Source of the DNA: Ulva prolifera
Lineage: Eukaryota > Chlorophyta > Ulvophyceae > Ulvales > Ulvaceae
Assembly: GCA_023078555.1 (NCBI GenBank)
Contig: CM041198.1
Location: 3,581,354 to 3,645,353 of the forward strand
DNA: 64,000 nucleotides
Reading direction: 5' to 3'
The translations under genes and the position numbers were made by a program. The notes beneath the pieces are model-generated. The model searched no databases. It was not told where the DNA came from and was given only the letters and a program-made list of their open reading frames with translations. This document shows, in pieces, positions 42,024 to 55,662 of the stretch (the stretch's first letter is position 1; each line of letters opens with the position of its first letter).

Positions 42024-42777
42024 GTCAGAAAATCGCTAATGGGGCCATTCGCTGTAGACGACACTGTAAGTAGCATCCAAGGTGGGCTAAGCTTGCACAA
42101 GCGGCGCACCAGCACGCACGATGTGCATGTGCACGTATGCATGGGAGAGCGACGCCCAGAATGACAGGCATCTGTAGTGCACGAGAGCAGGCGTGGATGG
42201 CATAGTTGAGTAGAGGGCGTTTTTGTGAGTCTCATGACGCTCGCACAGGTCATATGGTGCACTGTGCGGGCCGGCATGGCGGGTTGACTGCCCTGAGAAC
42301 AACCATTATCGCGCAGCCTGTGGTGGGTTCGCTGGCCAGATCTCGGATCCATGATAGCAAGATGGTGCTGGATTAGTTTTCGAACGCCGCTGTGGACCGG
42401 GCGACTGTAGAGAGTCTGATATGCCACCGGGCTGGTACGGAGTCTTGTACCGGCGAGAGTTTGTGGAGACATAAGGCAGTGGGTGATCTGTTGTCTGTAA
42501 AACTTTCAGAGATAAATCAGGCGATCTGTGTGGTTGGGCCTGATTGCGCTCTCAGTAGGCTTGGCTGCCACCCGGGGGTGCAGCACAGCCCCCATACACC
42601 GCTCTGACACCCCCGCCGCACGGGCCACAGCTGCGCAACAATCCTGTCCTTTGGATGCAAACAGCACAGTTTGCTTTAGAGTCTACAGGGCTTGATTGCT
42701 GTGCATTCCGCCAGGCAGTCTGCGGGTGGGGCCTGATGATTCACAGAGTTGAATGGCCCCATTAGCATTTTCCTGAC
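42024..42777 (+). mobile_element. E2: TIR element
   Basis: Same 754-bp element between S11 and S12, flanked by CG on both sides, at the centre of the S-S palindrome. Confidence 0.85.
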
Positions 42778-42779
42778 CG

Positions 42780-45700
42780 TGTTCACACCTGACTCAGCGT
42801 GCGAATGTGGGCCGTGCTGCTGGCTCAAATGTGAGGAACGCACGCAGCACACATGATCAAGGAAACAGATAAGTGTAGGATACACCCTTCTCATCATGCA
42901 CAAGCTGTCTCAGCTCTCAAGCTCCATTGAGCTGTGCATGCTGCTCATTCCAGCAAGAGGACACACAGAGACAAAAATGACAGGACAGGACGCCCAGGCA
43001 GGCAACAGCCAGTAGTAAAATATCGCATGCCACCTCCAGTGTACTGTGGCAGCGAGCTGGTGTACTGCGGCAGCGAGCTGGCTGCATATGTGACCTTGCA
43101 GTGGTCGGGGCTGTACCATATTGCTGGCACGTGCTCCATGAGCCACTCATGCAGCATGCTGGAGGTGAAAACTGATGCTTTGTGAGTCGCTGAACACATG
43201 AAAGGCTTGTACGTGCTCTGATGTGTTACAGAGCTGCAGCTGTGGTGGACTGGAGCCCGATAGCATTGTCAGCTGCGGGCCTTCAGCAACAAGACCTTTA
43301 TGCAAGCCTTTAAGCACTTGCGACCCGGAGAGCACGATTACGAGCGGCCATGTAGTAAATACGTGAATGAAATTGGGATGTAGGTGCGGACTGGGCCGAT
43401 CGTGCGGCCATCTAGACACTGCTCGCTGATGAAGCGCTTGCTTGCCACGGACAGCACCGGGTCGCGCTTGCAGGCCGTTGTGAACTCGGGTAGACCGCAC
43501 TAGCCAGAGACGTTCCACGAGAAACAACAGAAGCATCGGTGTAGCAACTACGCGCATGATCACACACATGTGAAGAATCATCAACTATTCCGAGCAGGTC
43601 ATGTGCGACAGGCGCAATGGACACGGTGATAGCCTGCGCGAAATCATCCCAGCGTGCATGGAACATACAACTGCTGCTGTCTCGTCACGAACATATTCGT
43701 CAATCGCTGTCTAGTTCGCCGATGCCGGACAGCGAGCCGAAACTGTGCACGAATGTGGCTGAGGTGACACGCCTCCAACAGGCGCGGGCGCGGGGTTGGC
43801 CGTGCGGCCGGGTTTGCGCCGGGTGCGGCGCCACCTGAACACCGAATTGCGCAATGCACAGCATCCCCGATGTACCTGAAGAGGCGGCGGCTGCAACGGA
43901 CGCTTAATATGGAATTTAGAAATGAGAACACGTGTTCACACCTGACTCAGCGTGCGAATGTGGGCCGTGCTGCTGGCTCAAATGTGAGGAACGCACGCAG
44001 CACACATGATCAAGGAAACAGATAAGTGTAGGATACACCCTTCTCATCATGCACAAGCTGTCTCAGCTCTCAAGCTCCATTGAGCTGTGCATGCTGCTCA
44101 TTCCAGCAAGAGGACACACAGAGACAAAAATGACAGGACAGGACGCCCAGGCAGGCAACAGCCAGTAGTAAAATATCGCATGCCACCTCCAGTGTACTGT
44201 GGCAGCGAGCTGGTGTACTGCGGCAGCGAGCTGGCTGCATATGTGACCTTGCAGTGGTCGGGGCTGTACCATATTGCTGGCACGTGCTCCATGAGCCACT
44301 CATGCAGCATGCTGGAGGTGAAAACTGATGCTTTGTGAGTCGCTGAACACATGAAAGGCTTGTACGTGCTCTGATGTGTTACAGAGCTGCAGCTGTGGTG
44401 GACTGGAGCCCGATAGCATTGTCAGCTGCGGGCCTTCAGCAACAAGACCTTTATGCAAGCCTTTAAGCACTTGCGACCCGGAGAGCACGATTACGAGCGG
44501 CCATGTAGTAAATACGTGAATGAAATTGGGATGTAGGTGCGGACTGGGCCGATCGTGCGGCCATCTAGACACTGCTCGCTGATGAAGCGCTTGCTTGCCA
44601 CGGACAGCACCGGGTCGCGCTTGCAGGCCGTTGTGAACTCGGGTAGACCGCACTAGCCAGAGACGTTCCACGAGAAACAACAGAAGCATCGGTGTAGCAA
44701 CTACGCGCATGATCACACACATGTGAAGAATCATCAACTATTCCGAGCAGGTCATGTGCGACAGGCGCAATGGACACGGTGATAGCCTGCGCGAAATCAT
44801 CCCAGCGTGCATGGAACATACAACTGCTGCTGTCTCGTCACGAACATATTCGTCAATCGCTGTCTAGTTCGCCGATGCCGGACAGCGAGCCGAAACTGTG
44901 CACGAATGTGGCTGAGGTGACACGCCTCCAACAGGCGCGGGCGCGGGGTTGGCCGTGCGGCCGGGTTTGCGCCGGGTGCGGCGCCACCTGAACACCGAAT
45001 TGCGCAATGCACAGCATCCCCGATGTACCTGAAGAGGCGGCGGCTGCAACGGACGCTTAATATGGAATTTAGAAATGAGAACACGTGTTCACACCTGACT
45101 CAGCGTGCGAATGTGGGCCGTGCTGCTGGCTCAAATGTGAGGAACGCACGCAGCACACATGATCAAGGAAACAGATAAGTGTAGGATACACCCTTCTCAT
45201 CATGCACAAGCTGTCTCAGCTCTCAAGCTCCATTGAGCTGTGCATGCTGCTCATTCCAGCAAGAGGACACACAGAGACAAAAATGACAGGACAGGACGCC
45301 CAGGCAGGCAACAGCCAGTAGTAAAATATCGCATGCCACCTCCAGTGTACTGTGGCAGCGAGCTGGTGTACTGCGGCAGCGAGCTGGCTGCATATGTGAC
45401 CTTGCAGTGGTCGGGGCTGTACCATATTGCTGGCACGTGCTCCATGAGCCACTCATGCAGCATGCTGGAGGTGAAAACTGATGCTTTGTGAGTCGCTGAA
45501 CACATGAAAGGCTTGTACGTGCTCTGATGTGTTACAGAGCTGCAGCTGTGGTGGACTGGAGCCCGATAGCATTGTCAGCTGCGGGCCTTCAGCAACAAGA
45601 CCTTTATGCAAGCCTTTAAGCACTTGCGACCCGGAGAGCACGATTACGAGCGGCCATGTAGTAAATACGTGAATGAAATTGGGATGTAGGTGCGGACTGG

Positions 45701-46238
45701 GCCGATCGTGCGGCCATCTAGACACTGCTCGCTGATGAAGCGCTTGCTTGCCACGGACAGCACCGGGTCGCGCTTGCAGGCCGTTGTGAACTCGGGTAGA
45801 CCGCACTAGCCAGAGACGTTCCACGAGAAACAACAGAAGCATCGGTGTAGCAACTACGCGCATGATCACACACATGTGAAGAATCATCAACTATTCCGAG
45901 CAGGTCATGTGCGACAGGCGCAATGGACACGGTGATAGCCTGCGCGAAATCATCCCAGCGTGCATGGAACATACAACTGCTGCTGTCTCGTCACGAACAT
46001 ATTCGTCAATCGCTGTCTAGTTCGCCGATGCCGGACAGCGAGCCGAAACTGTGCACGAATGTGGCTGAGGTGACACGCCTCCAACAGGCGCGGGCGCGGG
46101 GTTGGCCGTGCGGCCGGGTTTGCGCCGGGTGCGGCGCCACCTGAACACCGAATTGCGCAATGCACAGCATCCCCGATGTACCTGAAGAGGCGGCGGCTGC
46201 AACGGACGCTTAATATGGAATTTAGAAATGAGAACACG
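42780..46238 (+). repeat. Block of three S units (S12-S14)
   Basis: Units at 42780, 43933 and 45086, with intact S-S palindromes between them. Confidence 0.95.
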
Positions 46239-46992
46239 GTCAGAAAATCGCTAATGGGGCCATTCGCTGTAGACGACACTGTAAGTAGCATCCAAGGTGG
46301 GCTAAGCTTGCACAAGCGGCGCACCAGCACGCACGATGTGCATGTGCACGTATGCATGGGAGAGCGACGCCCAGAATGACAGGCATCTGTAGTGCACGAG
46401 AGCAGGCGTGGATGGCATAGTTGAGTAGAGGGCGTTTTTGTGAGTCTCATGACGCTCGCACAGGTCATATGGTGCACTGTGCGGGCCGGCATGGCGGGTT
46501 GACTGCCCTGAGAACAACCATTATCGCGCAGCCTGTGGTGGGTTCGCTGGCCAGATCTCGGATCCATGATAGCAAGATGGTGCTGGATTAGTTTTCGAAC
46601 GCCGCTGTGGACCGGGCGACTGTAGAGAGTCTGATATGCCACCGGGCTGGTACGGAGTCTTGTACCGGCGAGAGTTTGTGGAGACATAAGGCAGTGGGTG
46701 ATCTGTTGTCTGTAAAACTTTCAGAGATAAATCAGGCGATCTGTGTGGTTGGGCCTGATTGCGCTCTCAGTAGGCTTGGCTGCCACCCGGGGGTGCAGCA
46801 CAGCCCCCATACACCGCTCTGACACCCCCGCCGCACGGGCCACAGCTGCGCAACAATCCTGTCCTTTGGATGCAAACAGCACAGTTTGCTTTAGAGTCTA
46901 CAGGGCTTGATTGCTGTGCATTCCGCCAGGCAGTCTGCGGGTGGGGCCTGATGATTCACAGAGTTGAATGGCCCCATTAGCATTTTCCTGAC
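46239..46992 (+). mobile_element. E3: TIR element
   Basis: 754 bp, same site and flanks as E2. Confidence 0.85.
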
Positions 46993-46994
46993 CG

Positions 46995-49300
46995 TGTTCA
47001 CACCTGACTCAGCGTGCGAATGTGGGCCGTGCTGCTGGCTCAAATGTGAGGAACGCACGCAGCACACATGATCAAGGAAACAGATAAGTGTAGGATACAC
47101 CCTTCTCATCATGCACAAGCTGTCTCAGCTCTCAAGCTCCATTGAGCTGTGCATGCTGCTCATTCCAGCAAGAGGACACACAGAGACAAAAATGACAGGA
47201 CAGGACGCCCAGGCAGGCAACAGCCAGTAGTAAAATATCGCATGCCACCTCCAGTGTACTGTGGCAGCGAGCTGGTGTACTGCGGCAGCGAGCTGGCTGC
47301 ATATGTGACCTTGCAGTGGTCGGGGCTGTACCATATTGCTGGCACGTGCTCCATGAGCCACTCATGCAGCATGCTGGAGGTGAAAACTGATGCTTTGTGA
47401 GTCGCTGAACACATGAAAGGCTTGTACGTGCTCTGATGTGTTACAGAGCTGCAGCTGTGGTGGACTGGAGCCCGATAGCATTGTCAGCTGCGGGCCTTCA
47501 GCAACAAGACCTTTATGCAAGCCTTTAAGCACTTGCGACCCGGAGAGCACGATTACGAGCGGCCATGTAGTAAATACGTGAATGAAATTGGGATGTAGGT
47601 GCGGACTGGGCCGATCGTGCGGCCATCTAGACACTGCTCGCTGATGAAGCGCTTGCTTGCCACGGACAGCACCGGGTCGCGCTTGCAGGCCGTTGTGAAC
47701 TCGGGTAGACCGCACTAGCCAGAGACGTTCCACGAGAAACAACAGAAGCATCGGTGTAGCAACTACGCGCATGATCACACACATGTGAAGAATCATCAAC
47801 TATTCCGAGCAGGTCATGTGCGACAGGCGCAATGGACACGGTGATAGCCTGCGCGAAATCATCCCAGCGTGCATGGAACATACAACTGCTGCTGTCTCGT
47901 CACGAACATATTCGTCAATCGCTGTCTAGTTCGCCGATGCCGGACAGCGAGCCGAAACTGTGCACGAATGTGGCTGAGGTGACACGCCTCCAACAGGCGC
48001 GGGCGCGGGGTTGGCCGTGCGGCCGGGTTTGCGCCGGGTGCGGCGCCACCTGAACACCGAATTGCGCAATGCACAGCATCCCCGATGTACCTGAAGAGGC
48101 GGCGGCTGCAACGGACGCTTAATATGGAATTTAGAAATGAGAACACGTGTTCACACCTGACTCAGCGTGCGAATGTGGGCCGTGCTGCTGGCTCAAATGT
48201 GAGGAACGCACGCAGCACACATGATCAAGGAAACAGATAAGTGTAGGATACACCCTTCTCATCATGCACAAGCTGTCTCAGCTCTCAAGCTCCATTGAGC
48301 TGTGCATGCTGCTCATTCCAGCAAGAGGACACACAGAGACAAAAATGACAGGACAGGACGCCCAGGCAGGCAACAGCCAGTAGTAAAATATCGCATGCCA
48401 CCTCCAGTGTACTGTGGCAGCGAGCTGGTGTACTGCGGCAGCGAGCTGGCTGCATATGTGACCTTGCAGTGGTCGGGGCTGTACCATATTGCTGGCACGT
48501 GCTCCATGAGCCACTCATGCAGCATGCTGGAGGTGAAAACTGATGCTTTGTGAGTCGCTGAACACATGAAAGGCTTGTACGTGCTCTGATGTGTTACAGA
48601 GCTGCAGCTGTGGTGGACTGGAGCCCGATAGCATTGTCAGCTGCGGGCCTTCAGCAACAAGACCTTTATGCAAGCCTTTAAGCACTTGCGACCCGGAGAG
48701 CACGATTACGAGCGGCCATGTAGTAAATACGTGAATGAAATTGGGATGTAGGTGCGGACTGGGCCGATCGTGCGGCCATCTAGACACTGCTCGCTGATGA
48801 AGCGCTTGCTTGCCACGGACAGCACCGGGTCGCGCTTGCAGGCCGTTGTGAACTCGGGTAGACCGCACTAGCCAGAGACGTTCCACGAGAAACAACAGAA
48901 GCATCGGTGTAGCAACTACGCGCATGATCACACACATGTGAAGAATCATCAACTATTCCGAGCAGGTCATGTGCGACAGGCGCAATGGACACGGTGATAG
49001 CCTGCGCGAAATCATCCCAGCGTGCATGGAACATACAACTGCTGCTGTCTCGTCACGAACATATTCGTCAATCGCTGTCTAGTTCGCCGATGCCGGACAG
49101 CGAGCCGAAACTGTGCACGAATGTGGCTGAGGTGACACGCCTCCAACAGGCGCGGGCGCGGGGTTGGCCGTGCGGCCGGGTTTGCGCCGGGTGCGGCGCC
49201 ACCTGAACACCGAATTGCGCAATGCACAGCATCCCCGATGTACCTGAAGAGGCGGCGGCTGCAACGGACGCTTAATATGGAATTTAGAAATGAGAACACG
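46995..49300 (+). repeat. Block of two S units (S15-S16)
   Basis: Units at 46995 and 48148. From here to the right no two S units are adjacent without an E. Confidence 0.95.
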
Positions 49301-49934
49301 GTCAAGAAAATCGCTAATGGGGCCATTCGCTGTAGACGACACTGTAAGTAGCATCCAAGGTGGGCTAAGCTTGCACAGCGGCGCACCAGCACGCACGATG
49401 TGCATGTGCACGTATGCATGGGAGAGCGACGCCCAGAATGACAGGCATCTGTAGTGCACGAGAGCAGGCGTGGATGGCATAGTTGAGTAGAGGGCGTTTT
49501 TGTGAGTCTCATGACGCTCGCACAGGTCATATGGTGCACTGTGCGGGCCGGCATGGCGGGTTGACTGCCCTGAGAACAACCATTATCGCGCAGCCTGTGG
49601 TGGGTTCGCTGGCCAGATCTCGGATCCATGATAGCAAGATGGTGCTGGATTAGTTTTCGAACGCCGCTGTGGACCGGGCGACTGTAGAGAGTCTGATATG
49701 CCACCGGGCTGGTACGGAGTCTTGTACCGGCGAGAGTTTGTGGAGACATAAGGCAGTGGGTGATCTGTTGTCTGTAAAACTTTCAGAGATAAATCAGGCG
49801 ATCTGTGTGGTTGGGCCTGATTGCGCTCTCAGTAGGCTTGGCTGCCACCCGGGGGTGCAGCACAGCCCCCATACACCGCTCTGACACCCCCGCCGCACGG
49901 GCCACAGCTGCGCAACAATCCTGTCCTTTGGATG
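49301..49934 (+). mobile_element. E4: 3'-truncated variant of the TIR element
   Basis: This copy lacks the right-hand 120 bp, including the whole right TIR, and stops at CTTTGGATG. It has one extra A in the left TIR (GTCAAGAAAATC) and one A fewer in an inner A pair (TTGCACAGCGGC). The next bases are ACGTGTTCAC, the S-S junction sequence, not the ACCGTGTTCAC seen after all other E copies. It is the only clearly divergent copy in the array. Confidence 0.85.
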
Positions 49935-50801
49935 ACGTGTTCACACCTGACTCAGCGTGCGAATGTGGGCCGTGCTGCTGGCTCAAATGTGAGGAACGCA
50001 CGCAGCACACATGATCAAGGAAACAGATAAGTGTAGGATACACCCTTCTCATCATGCACAAGCTGTCTCAGCTCTCAAGCTCCATTGAGCTGTGCATGCT
50101 GCTCATTCCAGCAAGAGGACACACAGAGACAAAAATGACAGGACAGGACGCCCAGGCAGGCAACAGCCAGTAGTAAAATATCGCATGCCACCTCCAGTGT
50201 ACTGTGGCAGCGAGCTGGTGTACTGCGGCAGCGAGCTGGCTGCATATGTGACCTTGCAGTGGTCGGGGCTGTACCATATTGCTGGCACGTGCTCCATGAG
50301 CCACTCATGCAGCATGCTGGAGGTGAAAACTGATGCTTTGTGAGTCGCTGAACACATGAAAGGCTTGTACGTGCTCTGATGTGTTACAGAGCTGCAGCTG
50401 TGGTGGACTGGAGCCCGATAGCATTGTCAGCTGCGGGCCTTCAGCAACAAGACCTTTATGCAAGCCTTTAAGCACTTGCGACCCGGAGAGCACGATTACG
50501 AGCGGCCATGTAGTAAATACGTGAATGAAATTGGGATGTAGGTGCGGACTGGGCCGATCGTGCGGCCATCTAGACACTGCTCGCTGATGAAGCGCTTGCT
50601 TGCCACGGACAGCACCGGGTCGCGCTTGCAGGCCGTTGTGAACTCGGGTAGACCGCACTAGCCAGAGACGTTCCACGAGAAACAACAGAAGCATCGGTGT
50701 AGCAACTACGCGCATGATCACACACATGTGAAGAATCATCAACTATTCCGAGCAGGTCATGTGCGACAGGCGCAATGGACACGGTGATAGCCTGCGCGAA
50801 A

Positions 50802-51539
50802 TCATCCCAGCGTGCATGGAACATACAACTGCTGCTGTCTCGTCACGAACATATTCGTCAATCGCTGTCTAGTTCGCCGATGCCGGACAGCGAGCCGAAA
50901 CTGTGCACGAATGTGGCTGAGGTGACACGCCTCCAACAGGCGCGGGCGCGGGGTTGGCCGTGCGGCCGGGTTTGCGCCGGGTGCGGCGCCACCTGAACAC
51001 CGAATTGCGCAATGCACAGCATCCCCGATGTACCTGAAGAGGCGGCGGCTGCAACGGACGCTTAATATGGAATTTAGAAATGAGAACACGGTCAGAAAAT
51101 CGCTAATGGGGCCATTCGCTGTAGACGACACTGTAAGTAGCATCCAAGGTGGGCTAAGCTTGCACAAGCGGCGCACCAGCACGCACGATGTGCATGTGCA
51201 CGTATGCATGGGAGAGCGACGCCCAGAATGACAGGCATCTGTAGTGCACGAGAGCAGGCGTGGATGGCATAGTTGAGTAGAGGGCGTTTTTGTGAGTCTC
51301 ATGACGCTCGCACAGGTCATATGGTGCACTGTGCGGGCCGGCATGGCGGGTTGACTGCCCTGAGAACAACCATTATCGCGCAGCCTGTGGTGGGTTCGCT
51401 GGCCAGATCTCGGATCCATGATAGCAAGATGGTGCTGGATTAGTTTTCGAACGCCGCTGTGGACCGGGCGACTGTAGAGAGTCTGATATGCCACCGGGCT
51501 GGTACGGAGTCTTGTACCGGCGAGAGTTTGTGGAGACAT
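50802..51539 (-). other. 245-codon open frame created across the E/S junction (one of nine)
   Basis: Where a full E follows S, a minus-strand frame starting inside E (SPQTLAGTRLRTSPV) continues through the left TIR into S (LTVFSFLNSILSVR) for 245 codons. At S-S junctions only the 95-codon S part remains. It recurs at each later junction and, slightly altered, over E4. It has no recognised domain and is most likely a by-product of composition; it is noted because E insertion lengthens it. Confidence 0.2.
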
Positions 51540-51844
51540 AAGGCAGTGGGTGATCTGTTGTCTGTAAAACTTTCAGAGATAAATCAGGCGATCTGTGTGG
51601 TTGGGCCTGATTGCGCTCTCAGTAGGCTTGGCTGCCACCCGGGGGTGCAGCACAGCCCCCATACACCGCTCTGACACCCCCGCCGCACGGGCCACAGCTG
51701 CGCAACAATCCTGTCCTTTGGATGCAAACAGCACAGTTTGCTTTAGAGTCTACAGGGCTTGATTGCTGTGCATTCCGCCAGGCAGTCTGCGGGTGGGGCC
51801 TGATGATTCACAGAGTTGAATGGCCCCATTAGCATTTTCCTGAC
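51091..51844 (+). mobile_element. E5: TIR element
   Basis: Complete 754-bp copy; both TIRs present; CG on both sides. Confidence 0.85.
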
Positions 51845-52999
51845 CGTGTTCACACCTGACTCAGCGTGCGAATGTGGGCCGTGCTGCTGGCTCAAATGTG
51901 AGGAACGCACGCAGCACACATGATCAAGGAAACAGATAAGTGTAGGATACACCCTTCTCATCATGCACAAGCTGTCTCAGCTCTCAAGCTCCATTGAGCT
52001 GTGCATGCTGCTCATTCCAGCAAGAGGACACACAGAGACAAAAATGACAGGACAGGACGCCCAGGCAGGCAACAGCCAGTAGTAAAATATCGCATGCCAC
52101 CTCCAGTGTACTGTGGCAGCGAGCTGGTGTACTGCGGCAGCGAGCTGGCTGCATATGTGACCTTGCAGTGGTCGGGGCTGTACCATATTGCTGGCACGTG
52201 CTCCATGAGCCACTCATGCAGCATGCTGGAGGTGAAAACTGATGCTTTGTGAGTCGCTGAACACATGAAAGGCTTGTACGTGCTCTGATGTGTTACAGAG
52301 CTGCAGCTGTGGTGGACTGGAGCCCGATAGCATTGTCAGCTGCGGGCCTTCAGCAACAAGACCTTTATGCAAGCCTTTAAGCACTTGCGACCCGGAGAGC
52401 ACGATTACGAGCGGCCATGTAGTAAATACGTGAATGAAATTGGGATGTAGGTGCGGACTGGGCCGATCGTGCGGCCATCTAGACACTGCTCGCTGATGAA
52501 GCGCTTGCTTGCCACGGACAGCACCGGGTCGCGCTTGCAGGCCGTTGTGAACTCGGGTAGACCGCACTAGCCAGAGACGTTCCACGAGAAACAACAGAAG
52601 CATCGGTGTAGCAACTACGCGCATGATCACACACATGTGAAGAATCATCAACTATTCCGAGCAGGTCATGTGCGACAGGCGCAATGGACACGGTGATAGC
52701 CTGCGCGAAATCATCCCAGCGTGCATGGAACATACAACTGCTGCTGTCTCGTCACGAACATATTCGTCAATCGCTGTCTAGTTCGCCGATGCCGGACAGC
52801 GAGCCGAAACTGTGCACGAATGTGGCTGAGGTGACACGCCTCCAACAGGCGCGGGCGCGGGGTTGGCCGTGCGGCCGGGTTTGCGCCGGGTGCGGCGCCA
52901 CCTGAACACCGAATTGCGCAATGCACAGCATCCCCGATGTACCTGAAGAGGCGGCGGCTGCAACGGACGCTTAATATGGAATTTAGAAATGAGAACACG

Positions 53000-53753
53000 G
53001 TCAGAAAATCGCTAATGGGGCCATTCGCTGTAGACGACACTGTAAGTAGCATCCAAGGTGGGCTAAGCTTGCACAAGCGGCGCACCAGCACGCACGATGT
53101 GCATGTGCACGTATGCATGGGAGAGCGACGCCCAGAATGACAGGCATCTGTAGTGCACGAGAGCAGGCGTGGATGGCATAGTTGAGTAGAGGGCGTTTTT
53201 GTGAGTCTCATGACGCTCGCACAGGTCATATGGTGCACTGTGCGGGCCGGCATGGCGGGTTGACTGCCCTGAGAACAACCATTATCGCGCAGCCTGTGGT
53301 GGGTTCGCTGGCCAGATCTCGGATCCATGATAGCAAGATGGTGCTGGATTAGTTTTCGAACGCCGCTGTGGACCGGGCGACTGTAGAGAGTCTGATATGC
53401 CACCGGGCTGGTACGGAGTCTTGTACCGGCGAGAGTTTGTGGAGACATAAGGCAGTGGGTGATCTGTTGTCTGTAAAACTTTCAGAGATAAATCAGGCGA
53501 TCTGTGTGGTTGGGCCTGATTGCGCTCTCAGTAGGCTTGGCTGCCACCCGGGGGTGCAGCACAGCCCCCATACACCGCTCTGACACCCCCGCCGCACGGG
53601 CCACAGCTGCGCAACAATCCTGTCCTTTGGATGCAAACAGCACAGTTTGCTTTAGAGTCTACAGGGCTTGATTGCTGTGCATTCCGCCAGGCAGTCTGCG
53701 GGTGGGGCCTGATGATTCACAGAGTTGAATGGCCCCATTAGCATTTTCCTGAC
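53000..53753 (+). mobile_element. E6: TIR element
   Basis: Complete 754-bp copy in the 1,909-bp repeat block. Confidence 0.85.
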
Positions 53754-54908
53754 CGTGTTCACACCTGACTCAGCGTGCGAATGTGGGCCGTGCTGCTGGC
53801 TCAAATGTGAGGAACGCACGCAGCACACATGATCAAGGAAACAGATAAGTGTAGGATACACCCTTCTCATCATGCACAAGCTGTCTCAGCTCTCAAGCTC
53901 CATTGAGCTGTGCATGCTGCTCATTCCAGCAAGAGGACACACAGAGACAAAAATGACAGGACAGGACGCCCAGGCAGGCAACAGCCAGTAGTAAAATATC
54001 GCATGCCACCTCCAGTGTACTGTGGCAGCGAGCTGGTGTACTGCGGCAGCGAGCTGGCTGCATATGTGACCTTGCAGTGGTCGGGGCTGTACCATATTGC
54101 TGGCACGTGCTCCATGAGCCACTCATGCAGCATGCTGGAGGTGAAAACTGATGCTTTGTGAGTCGCTGAACACATGAAAGGCTTGTACGTGCTCTGATGT
54201 GTTACAGAGCTGCAGCTGTGGTGGACTGGAGCCCGATAGCATTGTCAGCTGCGGGCCTTCAGCAACAAGACCTTTATGCAAGCCTTTAAGCACTTGCGAC
54301 CCGGAGAGCACGATTACGAGCGGCCATGTAGTAAATACGTGAATGAAATTGGGATGTAGGTGCGGACTGGGCCGATCGTGCGGCCATCTAGACACTGCTC
54401 GCTGATGAAGCGCTTGCTTGCCACGGACAGCACCGGGTCGCGCTTGCAGGCCGTTGTGAACTCGGGTAGACCGCACTAGCCAGAGACGTTCCACGAGAAA
54501 CAACAGAAGCATCGGTGTAGCAACTACGCGCATGATCACACACATGTGAAGAATCATCAACTATTCCGAGCAGGTCATGTGCGACAGGCGCAATGGACAC
54601 GGTGATAGCCTGCGCGAAATCATCCCAGCGTGCATGGAACATACAACTGCTGCTGTCTCGTCACGAACATATTCGTCAATCGCTGTCTAGTTCGCCGATG
54701 CCGGACAGCGAGCCGAAACTGTGCACGAATGTGGCTGAGGTGACACGCCTCCAACAGGCGCGGGCGCGGGGTTGGCCGTGCGGCCGGGTTTGCGCCGGGT
54801 GCGGCGCCACCTGAACACCGAATTGCGCAATGCACAGCATCCCCGATGTACCTGAAGAGGCGGCGGCTGCAACGGACGCTTAATATGGAATTTAGAAATG
54901 AGAACACG

Positions 54909-55662
54909 GTCAGAAAATCGCTAATGGGGCCATTCGCTGTAGACGACACTGTAAGTAGCATCCAAGGTGGGCTAAGCTTGCACAAGCGGCGCACCAGCAC
55001 GCACGATGTGCATGTGCACGTATGCATGGGAGAGCGACGCCCAGAATGACAGGCATCTGTAGTGCACGAGAGCAGGCGTGGATGGCATAGTTGAGTAGAG
55101 GGCGTTTTTGTGAGTCTCATGACGCTCGCACAGGTCATATGGTGCACTGTGCGGGCCGGCATGGCGGGTTGACTGCCCTGAGAACAACCATTATCGCGCA
55201 GCCTGTGGTGGGTTCGCTGGCCAGATCTCGGATCCATGATAGCAAGATGGTGCTGGATTAGTTTTCGAACGCCGCTGTGGACCGGGCGACTGTAGAGAGT
55301 CTGATATGCCACCGGGCTGGTACGGAGTCTTGTACCGGCGAGAGTTTGTGGAGACATAAGGCAGTGGGTGATCTGTTGTCTGTAAAACTTTCAGAGATAA
55401 ATCAGGCGATCTGTGTGGTTGGGCCTGATTGCGCTCTCAGTAGGCTTGGCTGCCACCCGGGGGTGCAGCACAGCCCCCATACACCGCTCTGACACCCCCG
55501 CCGCACGGGCCACAGCTGCGCAACAATCCTGTCCTTTGGATGCAAACAGCACAGTTTGCTTTAGAGTCTACAGGGCTTGATTGCTGTGCATTCCGCCAGG
55601 CAGTCTGCGGGTGGGGCCTGATGATTCACAGAGTTGAATGGCCCCATTAGCATTTTCCTGAC
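54909..55662 (+). mobile_element. E7: TIR element
   Basis: Complete 754-bp copy in the 1,909-bp repeat block. Confidence 0.85.
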
